Shown here: in pieces, positions 17,864 to 27,286 of the stretch
How the letters are laid out: each line of letters starts with the position of its first letter
How positions within the stretch are numbered: position 1 is the first letter of the stretch
Source: Ascidiaceihabitans sp.
GTDB taxonomy: Bacteria > Pseudomonadota > Alphaproteobacteria > Rhodobacterales > Rhodobacteraceae
Assembly: GCA_028248455.1 (NCBI GenBank)
Contig: JAOKHV010000004.1
Coordinates: 42,165 to 106,164 of the forward strand
Direction: 5' to 3'
Length of the DNA stretch: 64,000 bases
Position numbers and translations under genes: made by a program
The notes under the pieces: model-generated
Databases searched by the model: none
The model's input: only the letters and a program-made list of their open reading frames with translations
What the model was told of the DNA's origin: nothing

Positions 17864-19333
17864 ATGCAGCCCAAAGCGGTAGCCTTGTCGAGGGAAATGA
17901 AACCTCTCATTCAAATGCGTGGCCTATGGCTGGGCCTATTGACGACTGCGCTGGTACTTGCGCAAGTAATGATGGCTAACGCCCGTCCCGAAAGCTTGGC
18001 CCCATTGGCCAAACAGATCAGCCCTTCCGTGGTGAACATTACAACCTCAACTGTTGTTGAGCGCCCAACGGGCCCGCAAGGCATCGTGCCTGAAGGGTCT
18101 CCTTTGGAAGACCTGTTCAACAACCGCCCCCAAGGTGAAGGTAGCCCACGTTCGCGTCGGTCTTCTGCTTTGGGTTCAGGTTTTGTCATCTCTGAAGATG
18201 GATATGTTGTAACCAACAATCACGTCATCGAAGGTGCGGATGAAATCCTGATCGAGTTCTTTTCTGGTGAAGAATTGCCTGCGAAAGTTATTGGCACAGA
18301 CCCAAAAACTGACATCGCATTGCTCAAAGTCGAAACAGATCAACCTCTGCCGTTTGTTCCGTTTGGCAACAGCGACGAGTCGCGTGTTGGCGACTGGGTA
18401 ATCGCAATGGGCAATCCACTGGGGCAAGGGTTCTCAGTCTCTGCAGGGATCGTTTCAGCACGTAACCGCGCCCTAAGCGGTACATATGATGACTATATCC
18501 AGACAGATGCAGCGATCAATCGTGGTAACTCTGGCGGTCCATTGTTCAACATGGGCGGTGAAGTGATTGGCGTTAACACGGCGATCTTGTCACCTAATGG
18601 TGGTTCCATTGGCATCGGTTTCTCTATGGCGTCCAACGTCGTAACCCGTGTTGTTGATCAATTGCGCGAGTTTGGTGAGACCCGTCGCGGTTGGTTGGGT
18701 GTTCGTATTCAGGACCTGACAGACGATTTGGCTGAAGGGTTTGGTTTGGACAGCACAAAAGGTGCCTTGGTGAATTCTGTTCAAGAAGGTCCTGCCAAAG
18801 AAGGTGGCATGCTGGACGGCGACATCATTGTTAGCTTTGATGGCAAGCCAGTCGCGGACACACGTGGCCTTGTGCGCACGGTTGCCAACAGCCCGGTCGG
18901 TGAATCTGTTCGCGTGATTGTTTTCCGCGAAGGTAAATCGATCACTTTGAAGGTTACATTGGGTCGCCGCGAGGATGCAGAGAAAGCAGTTCAAACCTCC
19001 GCTGCGGAACCTGAAGAAGCACCATCTCCTGTGACTAAAGATGTTTTGGGCCTGACGCTTAGCGTCCTTACAGACGAGTTGCGTGAGCAATTGAGCCTTG
19101 ATGCAGACCAAGAGGGTTTGGTGGTCACAGATGTCGATGATACGGCTGAAGCCTTTGAAAAAGGCCTACGCGTAGGTGATGTGATCACCGAAGCGGGTCA
19201 GGAAAAGATAACCAGCATTGAGGATCTGGGTACACGTTTGGCGGAGGTTAAAGACGCAGGACGCAAGTCACTGTTGTTGCTGGTACGCCGTGCAGGTGAT
19301 CCACGTTTTGTCGCGCTAAGTCTTGCCGATTAA
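17864..19333 (+). CDS. degP: Periplasmic serine protease/chaperone DegP family
   Basis: A Do-type serine endoprotease that removes damaged envelope proteins. The 489-residue product has a signal peptide (hydrophobic stretch at about 19-38), a trypsin-like domain with catalytic His120 (TNNHVIEGA), Asp150 (KTDIALLK) and Ser223 (RGNSGGPL), and two PDZ domains (about 270-360 and 390-480). The start has a strong AGGAGA about 8 bp before ATG 17864. A candidate RpoH promoter lies about 100 bp upstream, and a strong terminator follows the stop. Whether it is DegP or DegQ by function cannot be told. Confidence 0.93.
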   Translation: MQPKAVALSREMKPLIQMRGLWLGLLTTALVLAQVMMANARPESLAPLAKQISPSVVNITTSTVVERPTGPQGIVPEGSPLEDLFNNRPQGEGSPRSRRSSALGSGFVISEDGYVVTNNHVIEGADEILIEFFSGEELPAKVIGTDPKTDIALLKVETDQPLPFVPFGNSDESRVGDWVIAMGNPLGQGFSVSAGIVSARNRALSGTYDDYIQTDAAINRGNSGGPLFNMGGEVIGVNTAILSPNGGSIGIGFSMASNVVTRVVDQLREFGETRRGWLGVRIQDLTDDLAEGFGLDSTKGALVNSVQEGPAKEGGMLDGDIIVSFDGKPVADTRGLVRTVANSPVGESVRVIVFREGKSITLKVTLGRREDAEKAVQTSAAEPEEAPSPVTKDVLGLTLSVLTDELREQLSLDADQEGLVVTDVDDTAEAFEKGLRVGDVITEAGQEKITSIEDLGTRLAEVKDAGRKSLLLLVRRAGDPRFVALSLAD

Positions 19334-19916
19334 GCGGATCTAAACGACTGCGAAAAGGCACCCTTCGGGGTGCCTTTTTTGTTAGTTCAATCCACCGTGC
19401 AGGGGCAGCGACCAACCCCAATACCCGCGCTGATGCGACGGTTAGATTCCCACTTTCAAAGTCGCCTTGCTGGAACTTGCGAATGGCGCGGCGGGTCTTG
19501 TCGTCCATCAAACCAGTCACCTTACCCCGGTATGTGCCGCGGATGCTGAGCGCGCGTTGCAGATTGGCGACAAAATTATCTGTCATCAAATTTGGACAAA
19601 CGGTTTCATACCACGTTTCTGCGCGTTGCTGGACGATCTCTTGCGCGTCCTCTTTTTTGTAGACGGCGGGCTGCTGAATGCGTCCATCTGTGCTGACCTG
19701 TGCGGGTTGTAACAGTACTTCGCGGTGGACCGTTTCGATGATCACAGGTGAAATCATTTTACCCCAGCAGGTGCCGGCTGCCGCACCATCTGGCGCGTCT
19801 GGAGCGAACCCACTGATTTCAAGCGAACGCTTGGAGCGCGTGCCAATGTTTGGCATGTCACAACCAACCAATGAACAAAGTGCCACGGCTATTAGCGGTA
19901 AGTTTCGTTCGGTCAT
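19248..19916 (-). CDS. Peptidoglycan-binding lipoprotein, possibly with altered C terminus
   Basis: A 222-residue frame with a lipoprotein signal (VALCSLVGC, lipidation at Cys19) and, at about residues 112-166, a peptidoglycan-binding type 1 domain (NLQRALSIRGTYRGKVTGLMDDKTRRAIRKFQ). Residues up to about 175 look like a natural protein. The last 45 residues are read through the degP terminator and antisense to the degP end, which is unlikely to be original. Another frame has a TGA just past residue 175, so a small frameshift may have removed the native stop. The gene may still work or may be an early pseudogene. Function is unknown; it probably attaches to the cell wall. Confidence 0.6.
   Translation of the reverse strand: MTERNLPLIAVALCSLVGCDMPNIGTRSKRSLEISGFAPDAPDGAAAGTCWGKMISPVIIETVHREVLLQPAQVSTDGRIQQPAVYKKEDAQEIVQQRAETWYETVCPNLMTDNFVANLQRALSIRGTYRGKVTGLMDDKTRRAIRKFQQGDFESGNLTVASARVLGLVAAPARWIELTKKAPRRVPFRSRLDPLNRQDLARQNVDHLHGVPATTVTCVLRL
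19353..19380 (+). terminator. Rho-independent terminator of degP
   Basis: GGCACCC, loop TTCG, GGGTGCC, flanked by AAAA and followed by six T. It starts 20 bp after the degP stop. The A run before the stem would also serve as a U tract on the minus strand, so it may act in both directions. Confidence 0.9.
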
Positions 19917-20053
19917 AGTTCCTGCCTGTGCGTTTTTTAACCCTGATTATGGGTTTTGTGATGCTGCCTAGCGCTTGAAACTTTTGTCCCTGATTGGCGT
20001 CTAAAACGCGCTCATCACGCGATCCACGAAAAAGGGGCTGGTCTTGAGCATAG

Positions 20054-20418
<365 letters not shown>

Positions 20419-20419
<1 letters not shown>

Positions 20420-21162
20420 TGTTGAACGGGGCGCGGCGTCTGTCGTTCGGCGCGTTGCTGCGCCCCATTCGCCGCGCGCTGCTGGTTGCGTGGTTGTTGC
20501 CATTGGCCCACGGGGCTGTTGCGTAAACGATCACCAGTGCAGCCTATACTGAGCCAACAACGCGTTATGTGCATGGCATCCTTGGCTATACGATTGAGCG
20601 TGGGGCACTTATAATCAAGCTTAATAACGCCAAGACGGTTACAATAACGCTACCCTAGTCAGATGTTTTTGAAGACACCGGGTCGCGCCTATTGGATGCG
20701 GATGGGTCACCTGAAGTGGTTGTTGTGCAAAGCAATGCGCGACTTGGTGCAAATCTGGCCATCTACGACGAAACTGGATTGGTTGCTGCTACGCCTAATA
20801 TCGGGCGTTCAAACCGTTTGCTTACCCCTCGTGGGGCCACGGATTTAGACGGTGACGGGTTGATTGAACTGGCCTATATTGACCGCCCAAATCTTGCCAA
20901 GACTTTGATGATTTGGCGGTTTGAAAGCGGCGAATTACGCTTTGTCAGTGAGTTGGCAGGTTACACGAACCACCGCATTGGCGAACGCGATATTGCTGGT
21001 GGTATTCGCACCTGTAACGGTATGCCTGAAATGATCGTTGCCGGGGCAGATTGGGCTCAGTTGGTCGCGATGACCTTTGACGGCAAAGGTTTCGTGGCAA
21101 AGACGATTGGTCAAGATACATCCCGACCTGCCTTTGCCATTGTTATGACCTGTGACGATTAA
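20419..21162 (+). pseudogene. FG-GAP/VCBS repeat exported protein with two nonsense codons
   Basis: One continuous frame from ATG 20419 (overlapping the ferredoxin stop) to 21162 reads as a signal peptide (LLVAWLLPLAHGAVA), then ITSAAYTEPTTRY, and FG-GAP-like repeats with DADGSPEVVVV and DLDGDGLIELAYID. It is broken by TAA at 20524-20526, right after the signal peptide, and TAG at 20656-20658. There is no frameshift: the frame is kept throughout at about 247 codons. The intact frame suggests that the stops are recent. It resembles a conserved periplasmic FG-GAP protein of Rhodobacteraceae of unknown function. Confidence 0.78.
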
Positions 21163-21172
21163 GGCGTTGGCC

Positions 21173-22438
21173 TTAGCCTAGCGCACGCCAACCGATGTCA
21201 CGACGGCAAAAGCCATCGGCCCAATCGATCTTATCAACCATTGCATAGGCACGCTGTTGGGCTTCGGCCAAACTGTCACCACGTGCCGTAACGTTCAAAA
21301 CGCGCCCACCGTTTGCAACGATCATTCCGTCACGTTCAGCTGTGCCTGCGTGGAACACCATATTCATGCTGTCGCTTTGCAATGCGCCCAAACCACCGAT
21401 AACGGTGCCTTTTTCGTAAGCATCGGGATAGCCTTTGGCCGCCAGCACAACTGTTACCGCGTGATCATCTGCCCAGTTTGGTTTGACGTCATTCAAGCGC
21501 CCCTCAGAGGCTGCGACCAAGAGGTCCAGAACCTGTGCACCCAAGCGCATCATGAGCACCTGACATTCCGGGTCACCAAAGCGCACGTTGTATTCCACCA
21601 GACGTGGTTGGCCGTTTTCAATCATCAGGCCCGCATAAAGGATCCCTTGATAAGCCGTGCCGCGACGCACCATCTCGGCCATGGTGGGACGGATGATCTC
21701 ATCAATGGCTTTTTGTGCAATCGCATCTGTAAGCACCGGGGCAGGGGAATAGGCACCCATGCCGCCTGTGTTTGGCCCAGTGTCGCCGTCGCCAACCCGT
21801 TTGTGGTCTTGGGCGGTGCCGATTGGCAGCACGTTTTCGCCGTCACAAAGGATGAAGTAGGAGGCTTCTTCGCCCGTCATGAATTCCTCAATCACCACTT
21901 CAGCGCCGGCTTCGCCGAATGAGCCATCAAACATGTCATCAATTGCAGCTACGGCTTGATCCACAGTTTCAGCGATAATCACGCCTTTGCCTGCAGCCAA
22001 ACCGTCAGCTTTGACCACGATTGGCGCGCCTTGGGTTTGAACATAGGCCTTTGCAGCCTCAGCATCGGTAAAGTGACCGTAGGCCGCTGTTGGTGCGGAT
22101 GCAGCGTCACAGATGGCTTTGGTGAAGGCCTTGGATGCTTCTAGTTCTGCGGCTGCTTTGGAGGGGCCAAAGACCAAGATGCCAGCGTCGCGCAATTGAT
22201 CGGCAACGCCTGCGGCTAAGGGAGCTTCTGGTCCGATGATCACGAAATCGATGGCTTGTTCTTGAACGAACTCAAGAACGGCGGTGCCGCTAATCACGTC
22301 GAAGTCTGCACATTCAGCAATTTTGGCGATTCCTGCGTTACCAGGTGCCACGATCAAACGATCACATTTAGGGTTTTGTTTGATAGCCCAAGCTAGGGAA
22401 TGTTCGCGTCCACCGCCGCCGAGGATAAGAATATTCAT
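21173..22438 (-). CDS. purD: Phosphoribosylamine-glycine ligase
   Basis: PurD joins phosphoribosylamine to glycine with ATP (GAR synthesis), step two of purine synthesis. The 421-residue ATP-grasp protein begins MNILILGGGGREHSLAW, has LVVxGPEAPL-like IIGPEAPLAAG near 66-76, KADGLAAGKGV (about 145-155) and the metal-binding stretch RFGDPECQ near 290. Length is normal. It is divergent from xseA with about 75 bp between them, and faces the FG-GAP pseudogene at its 3' end. Confidence 0.97.
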   Translation of the reverse strand: MNILILGGGGREHSLAWAIKQNPKCDRLIVAPGNAGIAKIAECADFDVISGTAVLEFVQEQAIDFVIIGPEAPLAAGVADQLRDAGILVFGPSKAAAELEASKAFTKAICDAASAPTAAYGHFTDAEAAKAYVQTQGAPIVVKADGLAAGKGVIIAETVDQAVAAIDDMFDGSFGEAGAEVVIEEFMTGEEASYFILCDGENVLPIGTAQDHKRVGDGDTGPNTGGMGAYSPAPVLTDAIAQKAIDEIIRPTMAEMVRRGTAYQGILYAGLMIENGQPRLVEYNVRFGDPECQVLMMRLGAQVLDLLVAASEGRLNDVKPNWADDHAVTVVLAAKGYPDAYEKGTVIGGLGALQSDSMNMVFHAGTAERDGMIVANGGRVLNVTARGDSLAEAQQRAYAMVDKIDWADGFCRRDIGWRALG

Positions 22439-22512
22439 GATGATGCTCCTGATGTGCTTGGCCTTAGAGTTGGGGCGTTCTAAGCTGTGCGGGACTAGAG
22501 GTAAAGAAGACT

Positions 22513-23997
22513 ATGATGGACCTATTGGATGACCCTGTTGAAGGTGTGAATTCTCCTGAATTCAGCGTGACCGAACTTTCGGGTGCGATCAAACGTGTGA
22601 TCGAGGGTGAATTCAGCCATGTGCGGATCAAAGGCGAAGTGGGGCGTGTGTCGCGTCCGCGCTCTGGACACATCTATTTGGACCTGAAAGACGACAAATC
22701 GGTCATCAATGGTGTGATCTGGAAAGGTGTCGCAGGGCGATTGCAAACCGAACCCGAGGAAGGGATGGAGGTTGTTGCAACGGGCCGTGTGACCACCTTT
22801 GGCGGACAATCCAAATACCAGATTGTGATTGAGGACATTAAACCAGCGGGCATGGGAGCGTTGATGGCGCTGCTGGAAAAGCGCAAAACGATGTTAAGTG
22901 CGGAAGGCCTGTTTGAGGAATCGCGTAAACGCGCCTTACCCTATCTGCCCGAAGTGATCGGTGTTGTGACGTCGCCGTCAGGTGCGGTTATCCGCGATAT
23001 CTTACACCGTCTGCGCGATCGTTTCCCGCGCAAGGTACTGATTTGGCCCGTTGCAGTGCAGGGTGCCAAATGTGCGCCTGAAGTGGTGCGCGCGATTGAG
23101 GGGTTCAATGCTTTGCTGGTTGGCGGCGCAATGCCGCGACCTGATTTACTCATCGTGGCGCGTGGTGGTGGATCTGTTGAAGATCTGTGGGGGTTCAACG
23201 AGGAAAGTGTGGCCCGCGCTGCTGCGGCCTCAAACATCCCGCTGATTTCTGCGGTGGGGCATGAAACCGATACAACGTTGATCGATTTCGTATCGGACAA
23301 ACGTGCGCCAACCCCGACCGCGGCTGCTGAACTGGCTGTGCCGGTGCGGATTGAGCTGATGGCGTGGCTGGATCAGCAAAGTGCGCGTATGACCACCTCG
23401 CTTAGCGGTGGATTGCAGCGTCGTTCCCAGAGGTTGCGTGACCTGTCACGGGCACTGCCGCGTTTGGAAACGCTTCTAGACGGTCCGCGCCAGCGTTTGG
23501 ACACGACCGGTGCCCGTCTTGGTCCTGCTTTGATGAGCGGTGTGCAGCGGCGCAAAGTGCGGCTGTCTGAGGCGGCAGGCGGACTGCGTCCGGCTGCAAT
23601 GCAGCGGATGATTGGAAATGAACACCGACGTCTGGATGCGTTGTCAGCGCGCATGGGGCCCGCATTGGAGCGCTGTATGTCAATCGATCAGCACCGCCAA
23701 GCCGTTGCTGCAATGGCCCAACGGGTGGCGGATGTAGGGCAGCAACGCCTGAACGCGGCCCGCAACAAGATTGAGGCGATGGATCGCTTGCGCCTGACAC
23801 TGGGGTATGAGGCGACATTGTCGCGTGGTTACGCTGTGGTGCGCGGTGATGGCGATGTTGTCACAACGAAGAAGGCAGCGGGCAAAGCGCAGGAGTTGGA
23901 AATCCAATTCGCGGACGGCCGTATCGTTGTGGGGGGCAAGGCAGCACCAAGCCGCAAGGCAGCGCCAAAACCAACAGATCAAGGATCACTGTTTTAA
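22513..23997 (+). CDS. xseA: Exodeoxyribonuclease VII large subunit
   Basis: XseA forms, with several XseB subunits, a nuclease that degrades single-stranded DNA from both ends. The 494-residue product begins with an OB-fold domain (FSVTELSGAIKRVIEGEF, then VRIKGEVGRVSRPRSGHIYLDLKD) and has the catalytic domain with the conserved GxxxPxxxxxxS-type stretch (IARGGGSVEDLWGFNEE, about 214-229) and SAVGHETD near 252. A long helical region follows (about 300-440). The start is ATG 22513; ATG 22516 is possible. It is convergent with folE2 with 9 bp between. xseB is not in the window. Confidence 0.95.
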   Translation: MMDLLDDPVEGVNSPEFSVTELSGAIKRVIEGEFSHVRIKGEVGRVSRPRSGHIYLDLKDDKSVINGVIWKGVAGRLQTEPEEGMEVVATGRVTTFGGQSKYQIVIEDIKPAGMGALMALLEKRKTMLSAEGLFEESRKRALPYLPEVIGVVTSPSGAVIRDILHRLRDRFPRKVLIWPVAVQGAKCAPEVVRAIEGFNALLVGGAMPRPDLLIVARGGGSVEDLWGFNEESVARAAAASNIPLISAVGHETDTTLIDFVSDKRAPTPTAAAELAVPVRIELMAWLDQQSARMTTSLSGGLQRRSQRLRDLSRALPRLETLLDGPRQRLDTTGARLGPALMSGVQRRKVRLSEAAGGLRPAAMQRMIGNEHRRLDALSARMGPALERCMSIDQHRQAVAAMAQRVADVGQQRLNAARNKIEAMDRLRLTLGYEATLSRGYAVVRGDGDVVTTKKAAGKAQELEIQFADGRIVVGGKAAPSRKAAPKPTDQGSLF

Positions 23998-24006
23998 TCA
24001 GCAGTC

Positions 24007-25110
24007 TTAGCCAACGTGGAACAATGTATCGAACAAACGCGGGTCAACGCTGGCGTTCGCGAATGTATCCCCTTGGGTCAGGATTGATACCGCGTCATGG
24101 CTGTGCAAGCTCTCTTGATGGCTGGCAACAACGCGGAAATCGCTGATGCGTTTGTCGGCAAGCAATTGCTCACAAAACAGCCTTGCAGCGTCTTCAACAA
24201 AGATTGGGTTGGCGGCGTTCAATTCTGCAAAGGCTTGTTCATCTTCGCGTTTCACCATCACCTGCGTTTCGGTTGGGACCGCACGGCGACACGCCTCTAT
24301 CAGGTCCTCGAACCACATTGTTTTAGTGCCAGGTGTCATCACCGCTGAAATGCGTGCAACTGAACGTTGGGAATGTGGTGTCGCCAGTTGTCCGCGTGTT
24401 TCGCGGGCGTGTTCGGCCAGCTCAAGGGAACAAGGGCAGGTGGAGGAATAGACATAATCCAGATGCATGATCTTTTGGCGCACGCCGTCTTTTTCCACCA
24501 ACTCAAGCGCGATGTCATAGTATTGGTAGCCAGACAAACCAGAGCGGAGGCTTTGAATCTTCATTGGATAACTAAAGCGCATTTGGATACGCGCATCAAA
24601 GCTTTCTAGATCGGTTTTGTAATCCTCAAGAGCCGCTTCAATCACTTTGAAACTGAACGCCTCTCCGGAGTGTTTGTAAAACGAGCGCATGATGCGGGAC
24701 ATGTTTATGCCCTTTTTATCCGCTTCAAGGCTGACAGATCCCGTAACAGAGGTCTGCAAGATAATCGGGTCGCAATTGCGTGTTTGATAATGGATCGGCA
24801 GGCGGAAGTTTGAGATGCCAACGTGCTGGATTTGCTTTTTTGCGCCTTTGATCAGGCTGGATGGTCCATTCTGCAAATCAGGAAGCGTCGCTTTATAGGC
24901 CGCATCAACTTTGAAATCGGCGGGGTATTCGCGGCTTAGTTCGGGGGTGTTGCTGCGGTTTGGCAGATCGATCAGGCCAGCGACAGACTGATCAAGTGCT
25001 TCAATCTCGGATTGGGTCGCCACGGATGCCCATTGGCGCAGCACATTAAGGGCTGCTTTGGCATCATCGTGTTCGGGTATTGATTGTGACTTGGGCGAAT
25101 GAATGTTCAT
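24007..25110 (-). CDS. folE2: GTP cyclohydrolase I type IB
   Basis: FolE2 makes dihydroneopterin triphosphate from GTP, the first step of folate synthesis, but is unrelated in sequence to FolE and can use metals other than zinc. The 367-residue product has TRNCDPIILQTSVTGSV at about 110-126 and the metal/active-site segment STCPCSLELAEHARE near 215-229, followed by HSQRS. I place the start at ATG 25110 (MNIHSPK); an ORF start 63 bp upstream lacks family likeness. folB and folP lie elsewhere in the window (44.6-46.6 kb). Whether folE is also present in the genome is unknown. Confidence 0.94.
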   Translation of the reverse strand: MNIHSPKSQSIPEHDDAKAALNVLRQWASVATQSEIEALDQSVAGLIDLPNRSNTPELSREYPADFKVDAAYKATLPDLQNGPSSLIKGAKKQIQHVGISNFRLPIHYQTRNCDPIILQTSVTGSVSLEADKKGINMSRIMRSFYKHSGEAFSFKVIEAALEDYKTDLESFDARIQMRFSYPMKIQSLRSGLSGYQYYDIALELVEKDGVRQKIMHLDYVYSSTCPCSLELAEHARETRGQLATPHSQRSVARISAVMTPGTKTMWFEDLIEACRRAVPTETQVMVKREDEQAFAELNAANPIFVEDAARLFCEQLLADKRISDFRVVASHQESLHSHDAVSILTQGDTFANASVDPRLFDTLFHVG

Positions 25111-25260
25111 TGAGTAGCCCCCCTTTTTTGCGTCTGTACTGAATACATAGGGTGCTGTGGGTCTGTTTGCCAATCGACAAACGCAAAACTGCCTATTTGA
25201 GCCAGTGCAGGAGGGTTTTTGGACACTCCCGCGTCGGTTTTGCGACTTGGACTGTCGTGC

Positions 25261-26445
25261 TTACTGCGCAGCCTCAATAGCCTGCAAGATGTCAGCAATC
25301 AGATCGTCAGTGTCCTCAATCCCGATTGAGATTCGGACAAGGCCATCGGTGATTCCCAACAGGGCCTTTTGATCCTGTGGCAAGCGTTGGTGTGTTGTCG
25401 TGGCTGGGTGCGTCAGGATTGTTTTTGCATCACCTAGGTTGTTGGAGATGATCGCAATCTTGGCCGCGTTTAGGAACTTGAATGAAGCTTCGCGCCCACC
25501 TTTGAGTTCAATGGCGAGCATGGTGCCGCCTTTGCCCATCTGCTCTGCAACCAATGCAGATTGTGGGTGATCAGTTAGGCCCGGATAAATAACGCGCTCC
25601 AACGCAACATGCCCTTGCAGGCGTGTTGCCAACGCATGCGCGGTTGTCGTCTGTGCACGAACGCGCAGGTCCATTGTCTCTAAGCCTTTGAGGTGAAGCC
25701 AAGCGGTGAAAGGCGACATAGAGCCGCCTGTGTGTTTCATGTAAGGTTCAAGCGTACCGCGGATGAAGTCGCGGCTGCCCAAGACGATGCCGCCCAATGC
25801 GCGGCCTTGGCCGTCGATGTGTTTTGTTGTCGAATACACAACAACATCGGCACCTTGGGCAAAGGCGTTTGAATAAACTGGAGTTGCGAAGACATTATCG
25901 ACAACAACCAACGCGCCATTGGCGTGGGCAATCTCAGATACAGATTTAACGTCGATCACTTCGAGTGTTGGGTTGGACATGGATTCAAAAAACACGACAT
26001 CTGTTTCAAATGTGATCGCCTGTTTCCATTCATCCAGATTGGTGCCGTCCACAAAGGTCACGTCGACGCCATAGCGTGTTAGGATGTTTTCGAGCACATA
26101 AAGGCATGACCCAAATAGGGCGCGTGAGGACACAACTTTATCGCCCGCCTTGAGCATAGACATCAGAGCACCAGAAACCGCAGCCATTCCAGATGCAGTG
26201 GCAAAGCTGTCTTCGGCACCTTCAAGGGTGGCAACGCGGTCTTCGAACATTTTGACTGTTGGATTACCATAACGTGCGTAGATAAATTCGTCTGGGCCGG
26301 CTTCTTCAAAACGCGCGGCGGCGTCTTCGGCTGTGTCGTACACAAACCCTTGGGTTAAGAAGATTGCCTCTGACACTTCGCCGTATTGGCTGCGGCGGGT
26401 GCCGGCATGTACGGCTTTGGTCCGTGGGTTCCATCCATCACTCAT
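25261..26445 (-). CDS. metZ: O-succinylhomoserine sulfhydrylase
   Basis: MetZ is a PLP enzyme of the Cys/Met metabolism family that makes homocysteine directly from an activated homoserine and sulfide. The 394-residue product has YARYGNPT (about 55-62), TASGMAAVSGALM (about 82-94) and the PLP lysine in VVYSTTKHIDGQGR (about 202-215). I chose ATG 26445 because GGAGAAGACT directly precedes it; an ORF start four codons upstream would overlap that site. A SAM-II riboswitch and a terminator hairpin precede it, so high S-adenosylmethionine should lower expression. folE2 follows downstream on the same strand. Confidence 0.95.
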   Translation of the reverse strand: MSDGWNPRTKAVHAGTRRSQYGEVSEAIFLTQGFVYDTAEDAAARFEEAGPDEFIYARYGNPTVKMFEDRVATLEGAEDSFATASGMAAVSGALMSMLKAGDKVVSSRALFGSCLYVLENILTRYGVDVTFVDGTNLDEWKQAITFETDVVFFESMSNPTLEVIDVKSVSEIAHANGALVVVDNVFATPVYSNAFAQGADVVVYSTTKHIDGQGRALGGIVLGSRDFIRGTLEPYMKHTGGSMSPFTAWLHLKGLETMDLRVRAQTTTAHALATRLQGHVALERVIYPGLTDHPQSALVAEQMGKGGTMLAIELKGGREASFKFLNAAKIAIISNNLGDAKTILTHPATTTHQRLPQDQKALLGITDGLVRISIGIEDTDDLIADILQAIEAAQ

Positions 26446-26480
26446 AGTCTTCTCCATGGGCCTGAGAATGGGTTGGCCAC

Positions 26481-26517
26481 AAAAAAACCCCCGAACGCAT
26501 GGTCAAGCGAAGGGAGG
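26481..26517 (-). terminator. Terminator hairpin between SAM-II aptamer and metZ
   Basis: On the minus strand the RNA would have CCTCC...CGC, a loop, then GCG...GGGGG followed by seven U (plus-strand A run 26481-26487). The stem has a 3x3 internal loop. Its place between aptamer and gene suggests a transcription-termination expression platform. Confidence 0.6.
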
Positions 26518-26526
26518 CTTCATCCT

Positions 26527-26586
26527 GACCTTTTAGCAGTACTTGTTTAACGTGGCCCGCAATCCGGTAACAAATCGCCACGCTGT
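26527..26586 (-). promoter_or_regulatory. SAM-II riboswitch aptamer
   Basis: The minus-strand RNA reads GUGGCGAUUUGUUACCGGAU, then UGCGGGCCACGUUAAACAAG, then UACUGCUAAAAGG. This has the SAM-II hallmarks: a P1 stem GUGGC/GCCAC enclosing AUUUG...ACCGGAUUGC, an A-rich UUAAA segment, and the terminal GCUAAAAGG that forms the pseudoknot. SAM-II elements bind S-adenosylmethionine and mostly sit before metA, metX, metZ or metC in alphaproteobacteria, as here. Confidence 0.93.
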
Positions 26587-26643
26587 TGATCTACGCCCCA
26601 GTGGAGCGAAGGTCAAGTTTAGCAGGGGACCATCACAGCAATG

Positions 26644-27267
26644 TTAGTTTTTTTCGGTGCTGTCTTCATCGGTGCTGTAGATCTGGAGTAACTTGCTTTG
26701 GGTCATGAAAAACCCGAACATTGCTAGTGTCAGACCAAAGGTTTTGAAGTAGACCCACGTTTCTGTGCTGGATGTACGCCAGATCAATTCGTTCAAAATG
26801 GCGAGGCCAAAGAAGAAGATCATCAAGCGTCTGGTCAGTATCATCCAACCAGCGTCTTGGAGGGGCATCATACCTTCCATGACGTATTGTAGGTATGAGC
26901 TGCCGCGCAGTAGCCCAAAACCTAATGTGCAGCCAAAGAGCAGGTAGATCATCGTTGGCTTCATCTTAATGAAGCGGTCATCATTCAGCCAAACAGTCAT
27001 ACCACCAAAGAGCACAACCATTACCAGCGTAGCGATTTGCATTCTAGATAGTTTCCCTGTCAGGAACCAAAGCAGGCCGGTCGTAGCAATCAGCAAGAGA
27101 ACGAAGCCAGCGGTTACAAGGATGAAACCGTCGTATTCTGTGCCTGAAATTGTGTAGACGTTTTCCTTCATGCGCATGTAGGCGATGAAAAACAGAACAA
27201 TTGGGCCCATTTCAAGCAATAGCTTAACGAACGGATTGATTTCTTTTCCAGATGTTTCCGTGCTCAT
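26644..27267 (-). CDS. yciB: Septation protein A family (YciB/IspZ)
   Basis: A 207-residue inner-membrane protein with five or six hydrophobic helices. It shows the family pattern NPFVKLLLEMGPIVLFFIA near the start, KPTMIYLLFGCTLGFGLL (about 103-120) and the RRLMIFFFGLAILNELIWR region (about 147-165). In E. coli YciB works with cell-envelope synthesis at the division site. I chose ATG 27267 because AGGAG lies 7 bp upstream; the longer ORF would begin inside the preceding gene. The upstream DMT transporter ends 19 bp away, and ftsY precedes that, so ftsY-DMT-yciB likely form one operon. Confidence 0.92.
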   Translation of the reverse strand: MSTETSGKEINPFVKLLLEMGPIVLFFIAYMRMKENVYTISGTEYDGFILVTAGFVLLLIATTGLLWFLTGKLSRMQIATLVMVVLFGGMTVWLNDDRFIKMKPTMIYLLFGCTLGFGLLRGSSYLQYVMEGMMPLQDAGWMILTRRLMIFFFGLAILNELIWRTSSTETWVYFKTFGLTLAMFGFFMTQSKLLQIYSTDEDSTEKN

Positions 27268-27286
27268 GTCTGCTCCTATTGCGGTA

